Assembly (NCBI RefSeq): GCF_043290135.1
Contig: NC_134705.1
Location: 93,761,239 to 93,825,238 of the forward strand
Origin: Rhipicephalus microplus
Taxonomy: Eukaryota > Arthropoda > Arachnida > Ixodida > Ixodidae
Length of the DNA stretch: 64,000 nucleotides
Reading direction: 5' to 3'
A program made the position numbers and the translations under genes. A model generated the notes under the pieces. That model did no database searches and was not told the origin of the DNA. It worked only from the letters and a program-made list of their open reading frames with translations. Below, piece after piece: positions 21,940-32,037 of this stretch; position 1 is the stretch's first letter, and every line of letters begins with the position of its first letter.

Positions 21940-22778
21940 CAGAAACCATATCGTGTATCGCCTTCGCAGCGCGCAGTGATCAATGAACTGGTTTGCGAGA
22001 TGCTCAAGCAAAATGTAATTCAAGAATCATGTAGTCCGTGGGCCGCTCCAGTAATTCTAGTGAAGAAGAAGGATGGGACATGGCGATTTTGTGTTGACTA
22101 CCACCCTCTCAAGGCCATCACTAAAAAAGACGTATACCCACAGCGGTGGATTGATGATGCTATCGACTGTCTATCATCGGCCTCTTACTTTTCGTCTGTG
22201 GATTTGAGGTCAGGCTACTGGCAGATTTCAATGTACGAGGAAGACAAGAAAAATACGGCATTTGTTACAACAGATGGACTGTTTGAATTCAATCTGATGC
22301 CATTTGGACTCTGCAACGCACCTACAACTTTGAGCGCTTTATAGACATCATTCTGCGCGGATTGAAGTGGGAAGTGTGTATGTGTTACTTGGACGACGTT
22401 GTAATCTTTGGGCGCACCTTTTGTGAGCACAACACACACCTTGGCCTCGTGCTGGACTGCCTAAGCAAAGCTCGTATGGTGCTCAACTCAAAGAAATGTC
22501 GTTTTGGAGAACGCCAAACACTCGTCCTTGGACACTTTGTAGACAAAGAAGGCATACGACGGGATCCCGCCAAGACGGCTGCAGTGGAAGCATTTAAGCA
22601 ACCTCACCCGGTGAAAGAACTGCGCAGCTTTTTGGGGCTTTGTTCATACTTTCGCCGATTTATTCCTGGCTTTGCCAATATCGCATACCCACTCACGTGT
22701 CTTCTTCAGAAAGGTGCACAGTTTGACTGGACACCTATGCAAGTATGGAAGTCGCTCGCTCAGCAAGTCCAAGCGTAA
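21940..22778 (+). pseudogene. Gypsy reverse transcriptase (one frameshift)
   Basis: 21976-22344 carries VKKKDGTWRFCVDY, FSSVDLRSGYWQI (motif A Asp) and MPFGLCNAPTT. A small indel at about 22335 shifts to 22362-22778, which carries CYLDDVVIFGR (catalytic Asp-Asp), GHFVDKEGI and SFLGLCSYFRRFIPGF. The gene ends where RNase H should start, because of an internal deletion near 22745. All RT catalytic residues are kept. Confidence 0.85.
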
Positions 22779-23238
22779 CTACACACTCATAGAGCAAGAA
22801 TGCCTTGCAGTAGTCTTCACAGTGCAGCGCTTTCTGTCCTACTTGTACAGACGCCCCTTTACTGTCGTTACAGGCCATCATTCTCTCTGCTGGTTGGTCA
22901 ATCTGCGTGACCCATCTGGTCGGCTGGTGCGCTGTGCACTTCGTCTACAAGATTATGACTTCACGGTTTCCTATAAAAGCGGCCGACGTCACGCTGACGC
23001 AGATTGTATTTCGCGACTACTGCTTCCAACGATGGAATGTGACGCAGACCACTTCGACACCTATATCGCATCACTGGACCAACCATTTCCCGATGCCAAG
23101 ACCTTTAATGATGAGCAACAAAGGGACAGCACCATACAGCAGCCTCTTGCTGCCATACCAAAATCATTGCCTAGACGCTTCTGCATCCGAGACGGGCTAG
23201 TTTACAAAAATAGCTACCCCAGCACCGGCTCACAATAA
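22745..23238 (+). pseudogene. Gypsy RNase H remnant (N-terminal part deleted)
   Basis: After FDWTPMQ the sequence jumps to YGSRSLSKSKRNYTLIEQECLAVV. The segment that normally carries the first catalytic Asp (the DASG motif seen at residue 180 of the left Gypsy element) is missing, about 80 codons by comparison. TGHHSLCWL follows, with Gly in place of the usual Asp of the DHHAL motif, then the connection domain. The deletion removes RNase H activity. Confidence 0.8.
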
Positions 23239-24330
23239 CTTCTGGTGGTTCCGAGGAGTCTTCGCGTCTATGTCTTACAGGCTATGCATGATGACCCAAA
23301 ATGCGGTCATCTAAGCACAGCGAAAACTCTTTGTCGTCTTCAAGAAAGATTATACTGGCACTAAATGCGCCAAACGATGGAACAATCTACTTTGAATACG
23401 TGTCTAGCTGTAACAAGTGTCAACTTCATAAGCGCCCAACAAGTGCTCCTCTAGGGCGATTACATCCGGTGCCGCTCCCTAGAACTCCATTCGAGCAAGT
23501 CGGGATTGACCTCCTTGGGATCTTTCCACAGTCTTCTGAAGGAAATCGCTGAATAGTCGTCTGCACCGACCATTTACCATGGTACTGCAAAACAGTTGCC
23601 ATACCATCGGCAACTGCAGTCAATGTGTCTTTCTTCATACTACGTTTTGTAATTCTTTGACATGGACCTCCCAAAATCGTAATCAGCAACCGTGGCCGAC
23701 AATTCACAGCAGACGTGATGGAAGAGATGCTTCGTGTCTGTGCCTCAAGGTTTCGACACTCTACACCATATCATCCCCCCTTAACGAACGGTCTAACTGA
23801 ACGAACGAACCGAACTCTCTCGAACATGCTGTCTATGTATGTCGCATCAGATCATAAGGACTGGGACAGTGTTCTACCTTTTATCACTAACGCATTCAAC
23901 ACCGCATAGCATGGAACTACCGGCTACAGTCCTTTGTTTTTTCTGTACGCTCGACCACATCCTCATACTCTGAATACCATCTTCCCGTGTTTGGACCTCC
24001 ATGATCCCTTCATATCCCAGATTATCCATCTGACAGAAGCTAGACGCCTTGCGAATTCGCGCACTCTCTCTTCGCATGACCGCTGAAGGCACATTTTGAC
24101 CACCGACGCTGACACATGACGTACAATTGGGGTGACCTAGTGTTGCTGTGAACACCAACTAGAATATGTGGTTTGAGCGAGAAACTGCTAGCGCACTATG
24201 CGGGCCTTATCTTGTTCTAGACCGTATCAGTGATTTAGTTTACCGCATAGCGCGCCTCGATTCGAACGGCCGACCGCTTGCAAAAACTGAACTTGCCCAT
24301 GCTGCACGTTTGAAGCGCTTTATTCCTCGA
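23239..24330 (+). pseudogene. Gypsy integrase (multiple breaks)
   Basis: Zinc-module pieces MHDDPKCGHLS and CNKCQ are present, then GIDLLGIFPQSSEGN (first Asp), ISNRGRQFTADV (the second Asp replaced by Asn) and NGLTERTNRTLSNML (Glu). The C-terminal tail ending in LAHAARLKRFI is near 24295-24330. At least five frame changes or stops occur, for example TAG at 23551, where a Trp codon would be expected, and TAG at 23908. Inactive. Confidence 0.78.
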
Positions 24331-24376
24331 GAGACTGTTTGACTCATCTAGTGGGCTTCGTCTGTGCGGAGGGAAA

Positions 24377-24551
24377 TGTTACAACATATGCAATTTAGAT
24401 TATGTGCACCTGTGTAGCGGAGAAAAGGGTGGTGGCAGAAGAAGAGGACGTTCGGTTGGTGGCAAGAGCTCGCTGGTGCGCGTTCACTGCTGTATACTGT
24501 CCAGTCGACCGTTACGTCGGCTCTGAATAAACCTCTCTCGTAGACGTAACA
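24377..24551 (+). repeat. 3' LTR of the nested Gypsy element
   Basis: 175 bp, TGTTACAAC...GACGTAACA, with AATAAA at 24526. It follows a polypurine tract and is followed by the ATAT target duplication. It provides the intact reference that shows the 5' LTR is split without loss. Confidence 0.9.
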
Positions 24552-24732
24552 ATATTTCACGAAAAGCGCGTTGCCTGACCACCCAAAAAAATGAACCATA
24601 AACACACTTTATTTGTCACACAGAACCTGAATAAAGTGTTCCCACCAACTACCTGCGGATGCAATGTCTGAGGAAGACCCTGGGGGCATGATGCCATGCC
24701 GGGAACACTTAATTCATTTTGATAACTCCAGT

Positions 24733-24972
24733 GATTCATTTATTTATGTGGTTTAACGTTCCAAAACCACCATATAATTGTGAGAGACACCGTGGTGGAA
24801 GACTTCGAGAATTTCGATCAAGAGGGCTTTTTTACCGTGCACCAAAATCTGAGCACACGAGCCTACATTATTTTCACTCCATCAGAGATGTAGCTGCCGC
24901 AGCCGGGATTTGATACCATGAGCTGCGGGTCAGCAGCCGAGTACCTTATCTACAAGGCCACCACGGTGGGGC
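24733..24972 (-). mobile_element. tRNA-derived SINE, minus orientation
   Basis: On the minus strand the element starts CCACCGTGGTGGCC and has an A-box-like TGGCCTTGTAGATAAGG and a B-box-like GGTATCAAATCC, i.e. an internal RNA polymerase III promoter. It continues with TGTGCTCAGATTTTGGTGCA and GGTGTCTCTCACAATTATAT, and ends GGTTTTGGAACGTTAAACC with an AAATAAATGA tail. I recognise this as the widespread ixodid tick SINE (Ruka-like; name from memory). It is full length but diverged. Confidence 0.75.
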
Positions 24973-25417
24973 GGTGCGATAAATCCAAGCCATGACACTT
25001 TGCATACAGAACATCCACAATGCTCAGCCCTTGTCAGAAAAAAAGGTTCTCTCATGCCTATATATGAAGGTTCTATGAGTATTTTTCTTTCATAGTTACT
25101 GAGATAACGCATAAATACATGGAACAATTTTTCTGCTCTAAGACCACTAAGTATTCGCGCACAAAAAAAGAGAAAAAGCAGGGCATAAGAATGAAATGCT
25201 CGTCCATCTAAACTTGCAGGTCGAGACTTCGAATAGAGCAGGTTCTGCACTTGTTAACCTTCCCTGGTTCACGCATCTTTGGACATAAGGGTGTGAAGTC
25301 CCATGCCCAACGCACTGCAATGATAGCGCCACTGCTCTTTGAGGCGATCCTAATGAGCTATATCCGCCCCAATGAGCGATGCGCGTCTCTCTAGAAATTT
25401 TCTGCATACTGAGAGTC
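24973..25417. other. No recognisable gene
   Basis: No domain-bearing frame. On the minus strand it could hold the RT-side continuation of the LINE endonuclease remnant that follows, but I cannot see conserved RT motifs. Confidence 0.3.
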
Positions 25418-25909
25418 CTAGAGGACGCGAAAATCCAGACGCCATGGTCTGTGAATCGTTGGCGTCCCCACTGGCAGGCGGAGAGAGAGCATAAACGGGC
25501 AGTTGTCGCTAGTGTACACTGGTGTCGGGGGCAATGACATTACCTCGGTGTCGTAAACGTAGGTAAAGGGACCGGGAGAGGCGTACACGTGATCAATTGT
25601 GTTGCTCGACGCTGCTCGACGCCAAGTATGGGCATATTTCCTGCCATGTATACTTTCATAAATGTAGCCCAATGCCAATGGCTGCACTAGACGTTCGAGT
25701 TCTTTGGCATTCCAGTTTTACCGACCATGACTCGGCCCTCGAACGTCTGCGTGTGAGTCTACGACACAACTGAAATTCCCTAAGAGTACCGCATGTTGTG
25801 GATTTAAAAGGAACGCATCAAGAAATTGGAAGCACGCATTAGAGTTCATGAGCGCCATTGGGGCATACACGCCAACAAATCTCAATATTAACGAAAATAA
25901 TGGCAGCAT
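25418..25909 (-). pseudogene. LINE endonuclease-domain fragment
   Basis: Read on the minus strand, 25909 to 25718 gives RFVGVYAPMA, FLLNPQHAVLLGNFSCVVDS and RGPSHGR. 25687 to 25418 gives YIYESIHGRKYAHTWRRAASSNTIDHVYAS and YTSDNCPFML. These correspond to the GDFN (here GNFS, the catalytic Asp lost), T-W, S-RID-Y and SDH blocks of LINE endonucleases. The two parts are in different frames. The style resembles L1/Tx1-like LINEs. It is probably the same clade as the RT remnant at 27973-29170 but a separate insertion, because the domain order does not fit. Confidence 0.6.
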
Positions 25910-25914
25910 AAGCA

Positions 25915-26140
25915 GGGAGTGAATGATGGAGAGTTGGGCGAAGCATTCGTCCGACCATTCATTCTTGCTTCCGTGCGTTCATGCGTCCGTCTGTGTGACC
26001 GTCCATGCGTCCATCCGCCCGTCCGTGCGTGCGTCTGTTCGTGCGTTTGTCCCTGCATTCATCCATGCATCCGCCTCTGCATCCGTTCATGCGCTGTCAC
26101 CGCTGTTCATGCGCTGTCATCATGAATGCGCTGTGACCCG
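25915..26140 (+). repeat. Dispersed repeat with tetranucleotide core, second copy
   Basis: It opens GTGAATGATGGAGAGTTGGGCGAAGC, like the ends of the copies at 12.35 and 29.9 kb, followed by a TCCG/TCCA/TGCG core. The right end is degenerate (ATCATGAATGCGCTGTGACCC). The false open frames here are Ser/Val/His/Cys-rich. Confidence 0.55.
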
Positions 26141-26161
26141 GTTGTTGTCATGGCACGCAAA

Positions 26162-26662
26162 CGCCACTACGCTATTCGGTGGTGTATACTTCGATGATTC
26201 TCGTACGCAAGAAGCAAGAAAAGACAGTACTGCTTACTTTGCTGGCAAGTGGCTGTCTTGTAATGCACGAAGAGCAGAAAAACCACCGACGCCAGCGGCG
26301 TTGGTGGGTTCGTTTTGCTCTGCAAGACCGCAGCAAGCTCGGTCACGCCAACAGCAAGCTCGGTCACCTCTTTCACGAAATACGGACACGAAGTAGGCAC
26401 AGAGTAGGTTAAACTCCCGTTGGTTTCAACAATCAGTTACGTGCACTGCGGCATAACAAGTAAGTAGGGCTTGGCCACCATTTTCAAAATTCCTTCACTA
26501 GCGCTCCTATTGGTCCGCAGTGACCGATTCGGCGGCAGACGCCGCAAAAATCGGTCCGAGTGCGATCGGCGCGAAAAGGGCCCTTTCGGCGGATCTCGCC
26601 GCCGCCGAACCAGATTCGGAGCACTTTCGGCGGCCGGAATGCTCAGTGTGAACGCGGCCTAA
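26162..26662 (+). pseudogene. PIF/Harbinger-type transposon remnant
   Basis: 26179-26409 reads LLASGCLVMHEEQKNHRRQRRWWVRFALQDR and SKLGHLFHEI. The RRRWWVRP-type block followed by a short helix is the N-terminal signature of PIF/Harbinger nuclease (HARBI1/ALP1-like) proteins; the catalytic DDE region is absent. 26644-26659 reads CAGTGTGAACGCGGCC followed by TAA. This looks like a Harbinger right terminal inverted repeat with its 3-bp TAA target duplication. I could not find the left end, so the element is truncated or decayed. The region 26510-26640 is GC-rich with self-complementary GGCGGC/GCCGCC parts. Confidence 0.5.
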
Positions 26663-26664
26663 AA

Positions 26665-27478
26665 CGGTGAAGTCGAACGCCGGCACGCGTCCGAAGGCAT
26701 CGAAGAAGCATGATGGTTACGCAAAAGACCTCGGTTAAAAATAATGACTCCGACGCCAGTCGAACGCGTGCTGCCGTACAAAAAGGAACACGCCAAAAAC
26801 ACCCAATGAGACTTAACGAATACTCCTTCAACACAAACTGCTTTAGGTACTCATTCTTTCCGTTAGCCACTAATGAATGGAATAAACTGGATCCGAGTAT
26901 CTCCAGCACTACCGAATTAGCAAAATTTCTAACCCTTGTCGAAAATGAACTTTGTATTATGCAAACGGAATCACCTGGTTGATTTTAATATGGGTGTTCG
27001 TGTGAACAATGTACGAGCGAAGTATCATGTCATCATATTTTTTCTTTAAGCAATTTTTAGTACTGAATCCAGGTGAAGAGAAATCGCCCTGTTGATTCTT
27101 GAACATGTTTCTGTTTTTCAGTGTGTATAAATTTGCCCTTCCTTGAAATACTTCGCCATTTTGTAGGGTAGTTTCTTATTGCTGTAATTTCTTGTTGTGT
27201 TTCTTGATGCAAATGCCAATATGTCAACCAATGTGTCAACCAAGTCGCTGCATTTATTTTCTTCTGACAACTTTTCTTTACACTAATGTTTTATGCCTTC
27301 TTTGATCTGAAATTGTTAAATGATCCGATTCTGTTAGTTTCATTCTGTACTTTATCGCGATGTATGTCTTTATTGTTTACCTATTCGAATTTTTATGTTC
27401 ACGCCCTTCCTGCTAAAATCCCTGATGGGATTGGCAGTATGTCGAAATAAATAATAAATAAATAAATAAATAAATATT
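26665..27478 (+). mobile_element. 3' end of a LINE (ORF2 C terminus plus 3' UTR)
   Basis: 26710-26982 ends with LNEYSFNTNCFRYSFFPLATNEWNKLD, the characteristic C-terminal block of CR1/Jockey-type LINE ORF2 proteins (FFP...EWN). A 3' UTR follows with CCTGATGGGATTGGCAG, then an AATAAATAAATAAAT tail at 27447-27477. Upstream RT is absent, so this is a 5'-truncated insertion. It starts right at the Harbinger end. Confidence 0.65.
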
Positions 27479-27972
27479 GACTGCGTGCTTGAACGCGAGT
27501 ACATCAGAAAGCTTGAAAAAGATTTGTTTCTTGCACAAACAGCACATCATAGTGCACTGAATGTGCAAGGGCCAATAACTCAGCCTGGTTTAAGAGGATT
27601 TTGTTTCCAAGTATATCTTACAAAGCTTATGTGCACCACAGAAAGAGACAAGGATGATCATGCTTATGTACAGTGCAAGCTGTTATATACAGCGAAAATA
27701 ACTTATTTGCGTCTGCAGTGATGTACAATGCAAATATTGTACAAGGACAAGACATTCATGAACATCGAGATGATTAGACTTATATAAAGAGTAAGGCTAT
27801 ATGAACAAACAAGGGGGTCATTCAACGTGTAAGGTGATGTTTTGGCATTCACCCGTGAGGACAGTTTGCTCTCATGCTCAACAACAATATTGAACAAAAA
27901 GACATGTTTCTTATGAAGAAAATGAAAATACGCACTGTAATTTCACAGTGGTACAAGCTCTAGCCCACCTGC
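27479..27972. other. No recognisable gene
   Basis: A 78-codon frame at 27485-27721 has no recognisable domain and no supporting splice or promoter signal. The rest is AT-rich. Confidence 0.3.
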
Positions 27973-29170
27973 TCAATAGGGGAGGAAAGGCATAGACACT
28001 CTTTTATTTTTTATTATAATGAATCGCGTACACCAGCTTCGGAGGAAAGCCTCCTCTCTCACCATAACTAGTTCTTCATTGAGATGAATAAGCATTACGT
28101 TTTTTAAACGATGTAGCAGAGGAAACATGGCTCTCTGAGGGCGTCCCCTAAGGTGGGCCAGTCCCCTCCTTTTCGATAAGTCGAAGGCTCCGATAGCCAT
28201 TACGAGTTCGACAAAGTTATCCCTGTGGTGAAACTTCCGCTGCATACTTATTGGAACATACTGGTAACCCTGCGCCAAAAGTGCTTGCTATTATAGATTC
28301 ATGAAAGACATGGTTCAGCGTTTTGACGCGGCCGCATCGCTGTCATGTGGCGGAGGGCGCCACGCCCCACGCCGCCAGGCGGTCGGCCGTTGGCAAAACA
28401 TCCCCTTCCCAAAGCCAGTTTAGATCATCGACTTTGGAGGGGAGAGACGTGTTTGTAAGAGCCCAGCGTCGATTGAAGCGGCCTTTCCAGCACTGTTCCT
28501 CAGTTAAACTTTTAAATTCTATTTGTTCACTCATGCCAGTGGGAGACATTTCCATCAGTTTATGAACTGAAAAATCGTTTCGTCATTGTTGCAAAGATTT
28601 TATCACATACGTGTAATACGCCGGTTGCTGTTCAGCAGCTGGTGCCGTTTCGTTTGTTAAACTGAAAAACCTTCTAGAGGTACCTAAAAAATACACTACA
28701 AGTTGCCTACCTCCATACGATGAGCTTTCTAAAAGTGCCCAGGTGTTTTCTAGAGCCAACATGTGGCACATTACATCAACGTTTTGCACACCTAGCCCTC
28801 CCTAATTTACTTGTACGCGGACTAAGGCTCTAGCAACGGCTTCGGCGTGGCCATCCCCTCCTCCCCAAAAGAAAAAAAACCGCACGCAGTGGCCGCTCTC
28901 AGCAAAACCCGACGAGGTAGTCGAGCAATTCTGGCTACGTAAAGCAGTAGCGCTGTTATGCTTGATTTGATGAGATAGGCTCTTTCAGTGAAAGGTAAGT
29001 GGAAATTTCTGGCGGTTTCAATGTGTCTGTCTACTTCACGTAGGATCTCTTTCCATGTGATGCGGGCCACCTCACCAGTCAAAAGGAAAGTTACACCTAA
29101 AGCTTTAACTCCTTGGACGATTTCGACACCATCAGGGAACTCTTCAATGTGCACTCCAAAGCACAATGCC
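27973..29170 (-). pseudogene. LINE ORF2 C-terminal half (L1/Tx1-like), decayed
   Basis: On the minus strand from 29166: VKALGVTFLLTGEVAR, DRHIETARNFHLPFTERAYLIKSSI and ARIARLPRRVLLRA (post-RT thumb/connection). Then AEQQPAYYTYVIKSLQQ near 28600, LTEEQCWKGRFNRRW, WEGDVLPTADRLAAWGV near 28370-28450, and FVELVMAIGAFDLSK and MFPLLHRLKNV at 27990-28210. I recall such blocks from the C-terminal half of tick LINEs. Several frames are used and stops are frequent. The RT catalytic part is missing. Confidence 0.65.
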
Positions 29171-29187
29171 TTGCTTTTTCCAGGATT

Positions 29188-29945
29188 GTTTTAGGGGCGA
29201 AGATCCCTAAAGCAGCACCTGTTCATCTTCGTAGTAGTGCGTCAGCAGTCTCACGTTTTCACCTGCAAGGTGGTGCCGGTGGGAGATTTCTCCTGTGCGT
29301 TGTTGAACAATAAAAAATTCGCAGCGTGTGCGTTAACTAAAAGCCCAATTCTCCTGTTTTCATTCCCCATTAGCAGCTATTGGCAGGTACATTGAGCACT
29401 ATCTGACAAGAAAAGGTCGCTACGTTATACTCGCTGGGCGTAACCTCCTTGGTTTTCGAAATGTTTAGCGAGCGTTGGGCCGCAGAGCCATGAATACAGT
29501 GAAGTAGTATATATCATGAACTCGAGGTGCTTAAAGGTGGGAAGTAGACACGAAGCGCAAGCCATAAGAAAGTATGCGTGTGCCACCTCTTGTTAAGTTC
29601 TTGGAATGTCCGCTGGATGGCGCTTCTTCTATATGCGGAATACATGATGAAAAATAGCGAGATGGTGGTACTTGGAGTGTTGACTAGATAGAGCAATGGA
29701 CACAAAGACAGATGCATGGATGGACGCACAGATAGCTGCACGGATGGATGGACGCATAGACGGACGCAGATGTGGGTGCATGGACGAACGCAGGGACGGA
29801 CGCACGGATGGACGTGCGGACGCACGAACAGACGCATGGTCGCACGGGCGGATGGACGCATGGATGGACAGAAGCAAGAACGAATGAACGGATGGATGCT
29901 TCGCCCCACTCTCCATCATTCACCCAGTGGATATGCTGCCACTTT
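29188..29945 (+). repeat. Dispersed repeat with tetranucleotide core, third copy
   Basis: It starts TTAGGGGCGAAGATCCC (29191), followed by unique-looking sequence, a GCTGGATGGCGCTT motif (29610), an ACGG/ATGG tetranucleotide core (29700-29890), and ends GCTTCGCCCCACTCTCCATCATTCA, then GGATATGCTGCCACTTTTTT. The order of blocks matches the copies at 12.2 and 41.5 kb. Confidence 0.6.
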
Positions 29946-30408
29946 TTTGTGGATTGCGGAAACCTTGAACGTAAAAAGTAATAGCTTCAGCTTTTAGAGT
30001 AAGAGAAATGGGTAAAATTAAAACGTAATATTTGATCAGGCAAACGCAGCGGTACCTTTAGCAGGCGCGTGAGCCGGTGCCCCGCGAGCGGCTGGGCCAT
30101 TTTAAGTGTGAATACACTTTATAAGCGACCCCAAACCATCCACCGCCGGCGGCGTCCGCAGTCTTCTCTCTATCTTTAAAAGAAAGAGGGCTTGTCGGGC
30201 CGCAGCGCGACGCTCTACCGAATAAGCCGCGGACGCGACGCTGATATCGGTGTCAGTAACGCGCCTTATATCCTTAACGCCACTGCGCGCGTCACCCTCC
30301 CCCTTCGCTCGCTCCTCTGCTCTCCTGGCTCGCTGCAGCTGAGCGCGCACCCCTCTCTTTCGCGCGTCCGCCTTCTCTCTCAGTCTACCGTCGAGAGCGC
30401 GTCGTGCG
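29946..30408. other. Upstream region of Helitron-like fusion; no gene
   Basis: CACTTTATAAGCGACC at 30115 contains a TATA-like TTATAA. 30195-30240 on the minus strand resembles a tRNA 5' half (GGCTTATTCGGTAGAGC), but no acceptor or T arm can be drawn. Pyrimidine-rich leader-like sequence follows to the ATG at 30409. Weak evidence only. Confidence 0.3.
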
Positions 30409-31570
30409 ATGGATGTCCCGGAGGCAACGCTACCATCAACAACGAATGCAGTACAACCGAACGCCAGCACTGCACCCGTCGTGGGAGGTGACGGTACCGC
30501 GGTGGTTTCGCCGACGTTGGAAGACAAGGCGGCGCTGCGAAGGGCTTGTGAGACCGAACGTAAGCGGGCGAAGCGTGCAGCGGATGCCGAACTGCATGCT
30601 CCCGAGGCCGAGTGCAAGCGGGCGAAGCGTGCAGCGGATGCCAAACTTCGCGCTCGCGAGGCCGAGGACAAGCGGGCGAAGCGTGCAGCGGATGGTGAAC
30701 TACGTGCTCGCGAGGCCTAGATGAGGCGTCAGCATCGAGCCGCGAACGCGGCCCAAGAAGCGGAACGACAACGCAAGCGTCAGGCGGAGATGGGCGATCA
30801 AGGCCGGCGTCAAGACGCCGCTCGCAATCGTCAACGGCGAGCTGACGTTCCCTAAGCCGTTGGAGCCAGTGAACGTGCCGCGCGGGAGAGGGTGCGAGCC
30901 CTGGACTTTGCTCGTCCGGACGCGCGTTTCAAACGCGACTTTGTGGATCGCAGCTTCGGTCACAGCTGCGCCGTGTGTGACCGGCTGTGGTTCGATAACA
31001 ACCTGAGCTGCATTTCCGGCGTGAGGAACGAGAGCAACAGGTTGAACGCGTTGCGGGTTCTTTGGAACGAGTTCGGCGAGTACTGCGGCGTGTGCTTGGT
31101 TGGACACGTCTACGCCAACGTCCTCTCGCATGCCGTGTGTACTTCGCCGCTCAGAGACGACTCGCCGTACGCCTCCGTCTACACCAGTGCCTACTGCGGC
31201 GATGCCGTCCTGGTTGTGACCATCTACCTGGCCCCGAACCTCTCGAGAGATGACGTCTTGGAGCAGATGGATGCGGCGATGGAGGTGAGTCTGTGCGCGC
31301 GCGTCCCTCGGTTCCGATTGTGGTGGTGGGTGACTTTAACGTGAACGTTAGAAAGGACAATGGCTGGTTAGTTGACCACATGCTGAACAATTACTCGATG
31401 ACGTGTCTGTCTCTCGAGTTTCTGACCATGATCAACGGTGGCTTCATAGACTTGACGTTCAGTAGGAACTGTATGGTTCGCTCCGTCAGGCCGGATCCGC
31501 TCACCGTACATTTCTAGGATCACAAAGCGCTGGAACTAACCGTGAGCTACAACGATAACACGAATAGGTG
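30409..31570 (+). pseudogene. Helitron-like protein with internal deletion: repeats, CxxC module, endonuclease
   Basis: ATG 30409 opens a frame (MDVPEATLPS) leading into about six degenerate copies of a basic 10-14 residue repeat such as ECKRAKRAADAKLRARE. TAG (30718) and TAA (30853) interrupt it, but the frame continues unchanged to ARFKRDFVDRSFGHSCAVCD and RLWFDNNLSC (zinc-like module). The sequence then passes, within about 60 codons, to the C-terminal endonuclease: SVYTSAYCGDAVLVVTIYLA, and after a frameshift near 31290, VVVGDFNVNVRKDNGWLVDH, FIDLTFSRN and HF-DHKAL. GDFN and DHKA are the endonuclease/exonuclease-fold motifs found at the C terminus of Helentron-type proteins. Rep and helicase are missing. 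This is an internal-deletion derivative of a rolling-circle transposon gene. AATAAA lies at 31660. Confidence 0.6.
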
Positions 31571-31755
31571 GTAATCTGTAGTGTAGTTTGTGTGTGTGTG
31601 TGTGACGCGCTCGCGATGTGTGCATTTATTGCATCGTACGAAAATCGTGAAGTGTAAATAAAGAATACTCCGTATATAATGTATCTTTGTACAAATGCTT
31701 CATGAAAAACAACACTTCAATTCATAATTACACTTTAATCATCATCATCAGTAAT

Positions 31756-32037
31756 AAAACTCCTAAGCATTTCCCCGAGGTTGAACATGGTTAAGTGCGA
31801 ATGCACGGGGTGATGCTATGAGGGGGAGTAAAGTTGGAATCCGTTGGCATTCGCCAGTGAGTAAACGTAAACTCCCCCGTGTGATCAAATTGCGATTCCC
31901 AGAAACCATTACACCATAAAGACACCATAGTGTGATTAATAAATATAATAGTGCGAATTAATAAATACCCCTCATAGCATCACCCCGTGCATTCGCACTT
32001 AACCATGTTCACCCTCGGGGAAATGCTTGGGAGTTTT
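31756..32037. repeat. 70-bp inverted repeat with 142-nt spacer
   Basis: Arms 31756-31825 and 31968-32037 are near-perfect reverse complements. The right arm includes the last codons of the LINE ORF1 (minus strand, ending ...FPEGEHG) and its 3' UTR. The left arm is an inverted copy of that same stretch. The spacer is AT-rich. This is a fold-back at the 3' end of the ORF1 fragment. Confidence 0.8.

Larger units (their letters stand above)
14165..24551 (+). mobile_element. Ty3/Gypsy element with a LINE nested in its 5' LTR
   Basis: The element is bounded by a 4-bp target duplication, ATAT (14161-14164 and 24552-24555). The 5' LTR is 14165-14255 plus 19571-19653, split by a LINE. The 3' LTR is 24377-24551, preceded by the polypurine tract GGAGGGAAA. 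The body encodes gag, protease, RT, part of RNase H and integrase, all disrupted. By my count about 9 of the 83 bp in the right-hand LTR part differ between the two LTRs, so the insertion is old. Confidence 0.88.

Noticed and set aside
30195..30240. tRNA gene on the minus strand
   Set aside because: Only an A-box-like D-arm region can be drawn. No T arm, acceptor pairing or terminator. At most a SINE or tRNA fragment.
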